NCBI RefSeq assembly: GCF_003352085.1
Contig: NZ_CP025804.1
Location: forward strand, 3,968,001-4,032,000
Direction of reading: 5' to 3'
From: Sulfitobacter sp. SK012
Lineage (GTDB): Bacteria; Pseudomonadota; Alphaproteobacteria; Rhodobacterales; Rhodobacteraceae
Length of the DNA stretch: 64,000 bases
In this document: positions 27,506 to 35,427 of the stretch, piece by piece
Layout of the letters: each line of letters begins with the position of its first letter
How positions within the stretch are numbered: position 1 is the stretch's first letter
Position numbers and translations under genes: made by a program
Notes under the pieces: model-generated
The model's database searches: none
What the model was told of the DNA's origin: nothing
The model's input: the letters and a program-made list of their open reading frames with translations, nothing else

Positions 27506-28585
27506 TTGTCGTTTTGCGCGAATATTAAGTGCGAGGGCAGCAACATTCTGCGCTACGGAATTATCGGTTACGGCGTCATGGGCCAACGCAGGATGGAAGC
27601 GGTGCGCCGCAATGCCACCGGCGAGGTCGTTTCAATTTTTGGCTATCCGGGGGATGTGGTACCTGGTGATTTGCGCGCCGAGAGCCCGGAGGCATTGCTT
27701 GCGCGGCCCGACATCGACGCAGTATTTATCTGTACGGTCAATGCGCTAAACCAACCGCTGGCGATTGCCGCCATGCAGGCCGGAAAACATGTGTTCTGCG
27801 AAAAACCACCGGCCTTTAACGCCGACGGGGTCAAAGAAATTCGCCGCGTCGAAGCGCAAACCAAGCGCGTGTTGATGTACGGATTCAACCATCGTCACCA
27901 CGGTGCGGCCGTTAAGATGAAGTCAATCGTTGATGATGGCGAATTCGGCAAAGTCCTTTGGATGCGCGGGCGCTACGGCAAATCGGTGGATGAGGGATAC
28001 CTAGATACATGGCGCGCAAAACCTGAGTTGGCGGGGGGCGGTATCCTGTTGGACCAGGGCATTCACATGCTCGACCTTTTCCTACATCTGGCGGGTAATT
28101 TTGACGAGGCTCAGGCCATGGTGTCCAACCTCTATTGGAACATCCCAGGCATTGAGGACAACGTTTTTGCCAACCTACGCAACTCCCAAACGGGGTGTTC
28201 TGCATCGTTGCATTCCACGATGATCCAATGGCGGCATTTGTTTGCGCTCGAGGTGTTTATGGAACGCGGATATATGGTCCTTAACGGGCTTAAGACTGGC
28301 TCAGGTGCGTACGGTGCCGAAGAGCTGGTCGTGGCGCGCAACCGCGCGGTGGCACCTGCAGCAACGTTCGAACAAGAAACCCGTGAAACTTGGGAAGCCG
28401 ATGAGAGTTGGGATCGCGAAGCCCTAGGATTTGCTGAATGGATCGCGACTGGCAACGCCGCCGACAGCGATGGTGACAGCGCATCCGCCCTGCGGGTCAT
28501 GCAATTGGTCGACCGGATCTATGCAACGGAGCGACATACCGCACCGCGGCTTTATCAAAAGCTTAACGCCGATACGTCGGCCTGA
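27506..28585 (+). CDS. Gfo/Idh/MocA-family oxidoreductase
   Basis: A 359-aa NAD(P)-dependent sugar dehydrogenase. It has the Rossmann GIIGYGVMGQRRM, the VFICTVNALNQ and GKHVFCEKPPAFN segment (catalytic EKP), MYGFNHRHHGA and GGGILLDQGIHMLDLFLHLAG with the active-site histidine. Related enzymes in polysaccharide clusters oxidise nucleotide or phospho-sugars. The start is a TTG at 27506 with AGGGG at 27492-27496; no ATG lies before the Rossmann motif. It is followed by the SIS isomerase after 32 bp. Confidence 0.88.
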   Translation: MSFCANIKCEGSNILRYGIIGYGVMGQRRMEAVRRNATGEVVSIFGYPGDVVPGDLRAESPEALLARPDIDAVFICTVNALNQPLAIAAMQAGKHVFCEKPPAFNADGVKEIRRVEAQTKRVLMYGFNHRHHGAAVKMKSIVDDGEFGKVLWMRGRYGKSVDEGYLDTWRAKPELAGGGILLDQGIHMLDLFLHLAGNFDEAQAMVSNLYWNIPGIEDNVFANLRNSQTGCSASLHSTMIQWRHLFALEVFMERGYMVLNGLKTGSGAYGAEELVVARNRAVAPAATFEQETRETWEADESWDREALGFAEWIATGNAADSDGDSASALRVMQLVDRIYATERHTAPRLYQKLNADTSA

Positions 28586-28617
28586 GGAATAACGCCTTCG
28601 GGCCAAGGAGACAGATC

Positions 28618-29193
28618 ATGGATGCGCAAGCTTTTCTGGACGATTATTTCGCGCAATACCGCGACTTGCTGATCAATGCTGAGGTTGAAAAGCGTATTCA
28701 AGAATTCGCCACGCTTGCGAAAGGCATTCGTGCGGCCAAACGCAAGATGATGTTTGCGGGCAACGGTGCGTCGGCTTCGATTGCTGAGCACGGTGCTGTT
28801 GATTTCACCAAGCAGGGTAAAGTCCGCGCGGTCACTTTTCATGACCCCAACCTCATGACCTGCTTTGCAAATGATTTTGGCTACGACCACTGGGTCGCCA
28901 AAGCGATCGAACACTACGGCGATGAAGGCGACGCGGTGGTGCTGATCTCGACCAGCGGGCAATCTCCTTCGGTCGTCAATGCGGCACATAAAGCACGCGA
29001 CATGGGGATGCAGGTAATCTCATTTACGGGCCGTACGGAAGACAACGCATTGAAAGCGGCTTCTGATCTCAGCTTTTGGGTGCCTTCACATGCCTATAAC
29101 GTTGTCGAAAACCTTCATTCAATCTGGCTAACCGCAACGATTGATTTCGTAATCGGCAAAGCAGAATATGAGACCCGGGATCTGGTGGGGTGA
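28618..29193 (+). CDS. SIS-domain phosphosugar isomerase (GmhA-like)
   Basis: A 191-aa protein resembling sedoheptulose-7-phosphate isomerase GmhA: MMFAGNGASASIAEHGAVDFTKQ, VTFHDPNLMTCFANDFGYDHW and DAVVLISTSGQSPSVVNAAHKARDMG with the STSG phosphate loop, plus VVENLHSIWL near the end. AAGGAG precedes the ATG. GmhA-type enzymes open the ADP/GDP-heptose routes, but no heptose kinase or GMP-transferase gene is present here; the cytidylyltransferase at 22551 suggests a different sugar. It overlaps the next gene in a GTGA. Confidence 0.85.
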   Translation: MDAQAFLDDYFAQYRDLLINAEVEKRIQEFATLAKGIRAAKRKMMFAGNGASASIAEHGAVDFTKQGKVRAVTFHDPNLMTCFANDFGYDHWVAKAIEHYGDEGDAVVLISTSGQSPSVVNAAHKARDMGMQVISFTGRTEDNALKAASDLSFWVPSHAYNVVENLHSIWLTATIDFVIGKAEYETRDLVG

Positions 29194-29927
29194 CGGGCCA
29201 GCCCATCCCCTACCTACGTCGTGACCGAAGCCCCTTGAACGTTGTCACCCTCAAATCTGGCGATATGTTCCCTAGTTTGGATGCGGCCTACGCCGCCCTC
29301 GCCGCAGAACAGGCGCGCACGCCGACCCGCATCGGCGGTTGGAAAATCGGCGGCAGCAATCTGGCCAGCAGCGCCGCTTTTGGCGTCGATGTGCCCTATT
29401 ACGGAGCGGTTGAGCACTCAGAAATCCTGTTTCAGCCGCGCATTGCACCCGGTTATGAATTGTTTGAGCTAAAGGGCGAAGTCGAGATAGCATTGCGCCT
29501 GAACGCGGACATGACCGGCTATGATGCATGGTGCGTTGCACTGGAAATGCCGTCCTCGCCGGTTCAAGGCTTGCCTGAAATCGGCGTGATCGCCCTTGTG
29601 TCAGATCGCTGCGCCACCGGAGCGCTAGTGCTGGGAGCGATACATGAAGCCCCTTTACCCGACCTGAGCACCGCGCGGTTCACCCAAGACATCAACGGCG
29701 AAAGGGCCGCTGATGAAGGCTTCGATCAGTTGATTGGCTCGCCAGATGCTATCTTGCAGCATTTTCTTGGTATGGCACGCCAACACGGTGCAGCACTTGC
29801 CGCCGGTCAATGGGTTGCCACAGGCGGCATAACACCTTGCCTGCCGTACCAAGCCAGCAACCGGGTTCAGGTGAACCTGGACGGCGAACCGCAGTTGGAC
29901 ATAACAATCGACATGGGGCCGTTGTGA
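29190..29927 (+). CDS. 2-keto-4-pentenoate hydratase-like protein (MhpD/FAH superfamily)
   Basis: A 245-aa protein with RIGGWKIGGSNLASSAAFGVD near residue 42, the metal-binding ELKGEVEIALRL near 94 (two glutamates) and C-terminal GQWVATGGITPCLPY, the sequence order of hydratases and decarboxylases such as MhpD and DmpH. These enzymes act on 2-keto acids of aromatic catabolism. Its presence between a SIS isomerase and an IMPase, with overlapping codons on both sides (GTGA twice), argues for a role on a 2-keto sugar acid instead. This reassignment is inference. Confidence 0.72.
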   Translation: MTGQPIPYLRRDRSPLNVVTLKSGDMFPSLDAAYAALAAEQARTPTRIGGWKIGGSNLASSAAFGVDVPYYGAVEHSEILFQPRIAPGYELFELKGEVEIALRLNADMTGYDAWCVALEMPSSPVQGLPEIGVIALVSDRCATGALVLGAIHEAPLPDLSTARFTQDINGERAADEGFDQLIGSPDAILQHFLGMARQHGAALAAGQWVATGGITPCLPYQASNRVQVNLDGEPQLDITIDMGPL

Positions 29928-30739
29928 ACATAGGTGCCGCCACCCTTGATGCATTGCTCAACACTGTTGCCGATGCCGAAGCGCTCGCTCTGCGCCACAG
30001 CCCCGCACACGCCGACAAAAAGGCGCATCAAGACTACGTAACGGATGTCGATCTCGCAGTAGACGCGTTTTTGCAGGATGCGCTGGAGCTGGTGTTGCCC
30101 GGTGTCCCTGTCCTAAGCGAAGAACGCGCGCACGACAGCACAGCGCGACTTGATCGCTACTGGATTATTGACCCTATTGACGGGACGGGAAACCTCATCG
30201 CAGGCCTGCCCTTTGTCGGAATATCTGTGGCGCTCGTGGATCAAGACGGGCCATGCCTATCGGCTGTTTGCGCATTAGGTCAGGGCATAACCTACGCTGC
30301 GCGGCGCGGTTACGGGGCGTTGCGGGTTCAGGACGGTGTGACAACTCGGATGCTTCTACCTGATCAGCCATCCGAGCTCTTGGTGATCTCGACAGGTCTA
30401 CTGGACCGCCTGATGGAGGGCACTGGCACGCGTTGGAAAGCACTGCGCGCGGTTGGAAAAATCCGCAACCTAGGGGCGCAGGCGTTGCATCTTTGTGGCG
30501 TCGCTGCCGGACAGTTTGCTGGGGTCGCGTCTATTGAGGCAAAAATATGGGATGAGGTCGCCGCGGGGCTTATCATCCGCGAGGCAGGGGGCGTCTGGCG
30601 CTCTACTGCAGACGGGGACGATGTCGATTGGTGCAATCCGGCATCAATTATGGCACTAGGGTCGCAGAACAGTCTGGCATGCCACCCTGTGGCGGACCCA
30701 GCGCTGAGCGCCGCTTTGGATGGGATACTGGGGGCTTAG
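29924..30739 (+). CDS. Inositol monophosphatase-family phosphatase
   Basis: A 271-aa Mg-dependent phosphatase. Metal ligands are visible in VLSEERAH (Glu-Glu), WIIDPIDGTGNLIAGLPFVGIS (Asp-Pro-Ile-Asp-Gly-Thr) and IEAKIWDEVAAGLIIREAGG (Trp-Asp). Family members hydrolyse inositol phosphate, fructose bisphosphate, PAP or histidinol phosphate. Here it could dephosphorylate a sugar phosphate before CMP activation, or remove PAP made by the two sulfotransferases, as CysQ does. GTG at 29924 overlaps the previous stop; longer in-frame starts lie within the preceding gene. Confidence 0.85.
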   Translation: MNIGAATLDALLNTVADAEALALRHSPAHADKKAHQDYVTDVDLAVDAFLQDALELVLPGVPVLSEERAHDSTARLDRYWIIDPIDGTGNLIAGLPFVGISVALVDQDGPCLSAVCALGQGITYAARRGYGALRVQDGVTTRMLLPDQPSELLVISTGLLDRLMEGTGTRWKALRAVGKIRNLGAQALHLCGVAAGQFAGVASIEAKIWDEVAAGLIIREAGGVWRSTADGDDVDWCNPASIMALGSQNSLACHPVADPALSAALDGILGA

Positions 30740-30771
30740 GGCCGCCGCGACAATTGGATCAAGGACGCCAC

Positions 30772-33700
30772 ATGCACGCCGCCACTTCGCAAAAGATCTC
30801 TGTTTTTACGACAATGCCTCGGGGCATCTATTCCGGTGGGCGCTACTTGTCGTTGATGCTGGCCTACTCCATGGCCCGCGCAGGCGGTGACGTTACATAT
30901 GTCACCAACAACGAGCCTTTGTTTCAGGGTGATTTCGATCCTTATGTGACCCAGCATCCGATTACGAATTTGGTGACACCAACCTTTGAACTGCCCGAAG
31001 AAATGCACTCTGATTGGGTCATTGTGATTCCGACAGGTGCGTTCAACGCAGAATTTTATGATGCCGCACTCAGCCATGCCCGCGCGTGTGGTGCTCGGGT
31101 GGCGCTGCTCAGTTTTGAGACACCAAATTGGTATGCCGATCTATCGCCCTTCCCGCGCTCCCCCATGCCGACCGAAAGTTGGCGTCAGGTGGTCGACAGT
31201 GGCGGGTTGGTCGTAACGATTGCAGACGAAGGCGTGGAATATGCCCGAAGCTATTTTGGCGCTGGCCCCGAGGACGCGCCGCGCAGCTTTGGCCATTGGC
31301 ATCCGTCGATCAATGATCTGGTGGCAGATGCCGTTGCTCCAGCGACCTCGCGCGACAGCGTGACCATGTTTGTGCGCACCGAAGACCCTCATAAAGGCGC
31401 GCAGGACATCTTTGCCATTGCCCCTGAAACGCTCGAAGGCTCTGTGCTGTCTTTGGTATTTGGCAGGGGTGTGAATCACGACTATGTCGCAGCGCTTCGC
31501 CGACATTATTCGCACGTGCCAAATTTCGCCATCGAGGTGTTGGAACAGATTACAGACGTCGAGAAATTCCAACTGCTCGCACGCTCAAAGCTTCTGTTGT
31601 TCCCGTCCTATTTCGAGGGTTACGGATATCCTCCTGTTGAGGCCGCTTGGATGGGGGTGCCCACCGTCGCCTATGATTTGCCGCTGCTCAAGGAAGTCGC
31701 CGGTGATGCTGTCCGTTCTGTGCCGCTCGGCGACACCGCTGCGTTCGCCGAGGCCGTGAAGGATGTGCTGGCCGAGGGCCACGTGGGCGAACCGGTGCGC
31801 GCCATGATGCGCCAGTCACCCGATACACTGACCGCAGGCCAGAAAATGCTAGGCCTCATGAATGCCGCCCGCAGAAACGTACCGCCTCTTCTGCTTGAAC
31901 AGCCTGGCTTCCCGGGGAAACCGGCGGACCGTATAAGTGAACCTCGCTATGCGCCACAGAGACGCGAGCTGCATTTATTGGATGCGCGCGCCACGCTGCA
32001 CGGCACTACAGTTAAGCTTAACGGTGCCATCATTGGAGCAGAGCCCGGGGATACGATCGTCTTTGGTGCCCCCGGCCTTATTTTGGCACCTGTGCACCTG
32101 ACTGGCGATGCCACTGCCGAGCAATTCACGACCTCAGGCACCCTCAGCCGGTGGGATGCGGACGCGACGCACATCGATATTTCGGTACATCATGAAACGC
32201 TGGGTGGTACGCAAATATCGCTGGGTTCGCTTGAGCTGGCGCTGGACTGGCCATTGCTGCTTAGCAAACGCGGAGCGGTTGCGCGAGATGCCCTGCAGTT
32301 CCGGGTCGAACGCGATGTGCTGGTGTTAGTCGACGCAAGTAATCTGGTGCAGGACGTCGCACTTTGCAGCGCGCTATCAGAAGCTTGTGCGCAGATTGAA
32401 GCGCAAGGCAGGTCCAGTCATCTGCTTTTGATATCCAGCAAGATCCCGCCTCTCTCAGATCTTTTGAGCATTGATCTATTGCCTCGTTTTGACACTGCGA
32501 CATTTGTCTCTTCGCATTTAGGCGCGGCACTGACGGCCGCATTCTGCAACGAAGGCGGGTTGATGATATGCGATAACGGAAGCTCGCCTGATGGGCTAGA
32601 AATCGTTAGCTTAGAGTCCGAAAATGGGCAGGGGCAGGATTTGGTCTTTGCAGGTGGTAGACTGCGCAAATCAGATACCAAGAGTTATGCAACGGACGTT
32701 CAAAAATGGGGGCGCAGCGCGATTTCTCATGCAGGCAAAGCAGTCATTGTCTTATTGCCTGATACGCCGATGCAGGGTCTCGATGATGCCGTTTCACGCC
32801 TTCTCAAGCAGATCGAAACGGGCCTAAACGAACTGCGTGTGTTGGTCCCAAAATCCATGTGGCAAGCGGGGCCAAATGTGCCTGCTGGGCATGCCGGTAC
32901 AATCCAAGCAGTAAGCGACGCCGATCTGGCTGCCGCCCTGCATGCTGCGCCCGCGTCACTTGGCCTTTGGTTGGACGCGCCCGAATGCTCCGACCCACAA
33001 ACCCAAGCTATATTGCATGCATTTTCGGTCCCCGTGATCGAAGCGGTAGACGCAACGGCAGACGCAATCCTTGGCCAAAATCCACTGCGCGGGAACAGTC
33101 CGCTTGCGAAGACCCTAAAATCTGCTTTGCCCAAAGGGGGTACTGTTGATCCGCTCGCGCATCTAAGTGCTGCGCGCGTAAGCAACGTTATTGCGCCTGC
33201 GACATCAGGCCAAACTGTCGCGTTGGGGGATGTGCTGAGCCTTGCTTCATCGGCCCCGATTGCCGGCGGCACCTTGCTGCATGGCTGGGGTGCGCGGTCC
33301 ATTTTTGGTGCCATCATGCAGGACACCGAGGCTTCAGTAACCTTCCACCTACCCGCCGGAACACCACCAGGCAGCGGGCTTGAGATCATGCTGCATAACC
33401 CACAAGAATACGCCTTGCCGCATAGTTTACGGGTCATATTGAATGACTCACAGATTACTTTGATCGAAAATCTCGCGGCCGGCGCTTCCATTCACCGGAT
33501 TGAAACGCCCCCAGAGGTTTGGACCCCCTCGGATCAAACCCTCTTGTTGGTGCAAGAGCCGCCGCATCTCAACGGCGCGCACGAGCGCGAAAATCAGAAC
33601 TACGCACTCTTCACCGGGGTTGCGCCGCGCGGCGATCACACAGCAGAGCCACAAAAGCCCGCGATTGCGCTGATGGCGATCTCGCCTATGCGCGCGCCAG

Positions 33701-35427
33701 TCCAGCCCTTTGATTTCAAACGTACATCCTCAAAAATTCGCTCCCTAGCCCCTTTACATCTGGCGCAGCCAAACGCGAGCAGCAGTGTCGGTCACGCGGG
33801 ATTTGGCACGCAGGCTGATGCAGGCTTTGCCCGTCTTGTCGCGGGTTGGGCACGGGCAGAACCGAGTCTCGTTTGGAATAACGGCCCAGAAGCGATCATG
33901 CAGTTTACACCCAAACTTCCGCATGACACGGCCGTCAGGCTCAACTTTGAAACTCATAGCATCGCGCCAAATGCTGAAACGGATCAATTCAAGGGTCAAC
34001 GCGTTCGGATGTACGTCGGCGATGAGCTGTTGGCCGAAGCTGCGATGGACAACGGCAACTCGCGCCGCTTTTCCATTGTGGTCCCGCATGAGTTGGCGGC
34101 GCTAGGCGTCGATTACCTGCGTTTTGAATTCCCGGATGCCATGAGGCCAATAGCGCTGGGGCTAAGCGGAGACATTCGCCAGATTGCCGTTGCGTTCAAA
34201 GGCGTCACCACAACAACTTTGCCGAACAGGATCAGCCATGCTGCGTTGCCTGCTCCCAGAGATGCCACTTGGCCGCTCGTTCATGTGACCGTGGACGCGG
34301 CAGACGGAATGTTGCGCCTCTTGGGCAAAGGATCAATGCCCTCTCACATGCGCTTTGCTATTTTGGGATCGACGGTGTTTGCAGCCCCTTTGCCGAATGG
34401 GGCAGACGGCTGGCAGGTTTGCTTGCCGTTGAGCAAAGACATGGCCATGTGGCAACGCGCCCAGGTAATCTGTCTGGTGCCACCAGGTACAGAGGGCACA
34501 ACGCCCGATGCGTGCGAAATCTGGACAAACGCCGGGTCTTCACCGGATGGAAATGTTCCCACACAACCACTTGCGCTTACATTCGTGCAAGGCCTGCGCG
34601 CCGCTGACGATGCACGGCGCTGGCGTCAACAATTGCCCCAATGCGAAGATTTGGAAGATAATCAGAACCGCCTGCCCCTGCCCGCCACGTTCATCTTTGA
34701 CGATAGCGGCAAGACAGAGGCATTGCTGGCGGGCGGATGGTCGAAACCCGGACCCACTGGGGTCTGGAGCTTGGGCAAGACCGCTGATCTGGCCTTACCC
34801 GCGCCTATCGGAGCCTCGATCCTAAACCTTGAGGCCGGTACGTTTGTCCATGGCAAGCACCCGCGGCAACGGTTTGTGATCCATTTAGGCGCACAACGCC
34901 TTGCAACAGTTGTCTTGCGTAGCATCCCGTTGCAGAGGGTCTTCCTTGCCGTGCCACCGGAGTCACCACCCGGTCGGGTAATCCATATTCGCCAAGACGA
35001 TGCGCAAATCCCCAGTGAGATAGGCGCCTCAGCCGACACCCGCCCACTTGGTCTGAGGATGCGTCAACTTGGTGTCACCGATCTTGAAAGCATTTTGGGC
35101 GGCTTCGACCTATCAATCAAAGTGCGCAATATCGCCGTTACTGCGAAGGCAGATGTTGATGACGCGCACATGTTGCTTTGCATTCAGGGGCCAGGCGCGG
35201 CCCCGGGTGGGGTGGCTGCGGCATGGTCCGAAGAAATCCGTGTGATAGTGCATCCCGTCTCAACAAAAGATGGCTGGTATGCTCTGCTTGTGGTCCCGCA
35301 AACTGCCCTCTCTAAGGGCTTTGTTGGTGTTGATATCCTGCAAGGTTCGCCGGACGAGGTGGATGATGCGAAGCCTCAATGGCATGAACTGCCCTTGCCG
35401 GCCAAGAAGATCGGACAAAAACGATGA
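30772..35427 (+). CDS. Giant GT4-type glycosyltransferase with an unassigned 1150-residue C-terminal region
   Basis: A 1551-aa protein. Residues 1-390 look like a GT-B glycosyltransferase: VFTTMPRGIYSGGRYLSLML at the donor/acceptor cleft, FVRTEDPHKGAQDIF, and FPSYFEGYGYPPVEAAWMGVP, where E282 to E290 is the EX7E motif of GT4. The remaining residues show no family I recognise; they alternate beta-rich segments, such as TIVFGAPGLILAPVHL and VAVAFKGVTTTTLPN, and may be several carbohydrate-binding-like or degenerate GT modules. No signal peptide is evident. AAGGA precedes ATG 30772 and the end overlaps the next gene in an ATGA. Confidence 0.8.
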   Translation: MHAATSQKISVFTTMPRGIYSGGRYLSLMLAYSMARAGGDVTYVTNNEPLFQGDFDPYVTQHPITNLVTPTFELPEEMHSDWVIVIPTGAFNAEFYDAALSHARACGARVALLSFETPNWYADLSPFPRSPMPTESWRQVVDSGGLVVTIADEGVEYARSYFGAGPEDAPRSFGHWHPSINDLVADAVAPATSRDSVTMFVRTEDPHKGAQDIFAIAPETLEGSVLSLVFGRGVNHDYVAALRRHYSHVPNFAIEVLEQITDVEKFQLLARSKLLLFPSYFEGYGYPPVEAAWMGVPTVAYDLPLLKEVAGDAVRSVPLGDTAAFAEAVKDVLAEGHVGEPVRAMMRQSPDTLTAGQKMLGLMNAARRNVPPLLLEQPGFPGKPADRISEPRYAPQRRELHLLDARATLHGTTVKLNGAIIGAEPGDTIVFGAPGLILAPVHLTGDATAEQFTTSGTLSRWDADATHIDISVHHETLGGTQISLGSLELALDWPLLLSKRGAVARDALQFRVERDVLVLVDASNLVQDVALCSALSEACAQIEAQGRSSHLLLISSKIPPLSDLLSIDLLPRFDTATFVSSHLGAALTAAFCNEGGLMICDNGSSPDGLEIVSLESENGQGQDLVFAGGRLRKSDTKSYATDVQKWGRSAISHAGKAVIVLLPDTPMQGLDDAVSRLLKQIETGLNELRVLVPKSMWQAGPNVPAGHAGTIQAVSDADLAAALHAAPASLGLWLDAPECSDPQTQAILHAFSVPVIEAVDATADAILGQNPLRGNSPLAKTLKSALPKGGTVDPLAHLSAARVSNVIAPATSGQTVALGDVLSLASSAPIAGGTLLHGWGARSIFGAIMQDTEASVTFHLPAGTPPGSGLEIMLHNPQEYALPHSLRVILNDSQITLIENLAAGASIHRIETPPEVWTPSDQTLLLVQEPPHLNGAHERENQNYALFTGVAPRGDHTAEPQKPAIALMAISPMRAPVQPFDFKRTSSKIRSLAPLHLAQPNASSSVGHAGFGTQADAGFARLVAGWARAEPSLVWNNGPEAIMQFTPKLPHDTAVRLNFETHSIAPNAETDQFKGQRVRMYVGDELLAEAAMDNGNSRRFSIVVPHELAALGVDYLRFEFPDAMRPIALGLSGDIRQIAVAFKGVTTTTLPNRISHAALPAPRDATWPLVHVTVDAADGMLRLLGKGSMPSHMRFAILGSTVFAAPLPNGADGWQVCLPLSKDMAMWQRAQVICLVPPGTEGTTPDACEIWTNAGSSPDGNVPTQPLALTFVQGLRAADDARRWRQQLPQCEDLEDNQNRLPLPATFIFDDSGKTEALLAGGWSKPGPTGVWSLGKTADLALPAPIGASILNLEAGTFVHGKHPRQRFVIHLGAQRLATVVLRSIPLQRVFLAVPPESPPGRVIHIRQDDAQIPSEIGASADTRPLGLRMRQLGVTDLESILGGFDLSIKVRNIAVTAKADVDDAHMLLCIQGPGAAPGGVAAAWSEEIRVIVHPVSTKDGWYALLVVPQTALSKGFVGVDILQGSPDEVDDAKPQWHELPLPAKKIGQKR

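Noticed and set aside
34269..34607. Additional frames inside the 1551-aa glycosyltransferase gene, on both strands
   Set aside because: None has a ribosome site or recognisable domain and the main frame is uninterrupted.
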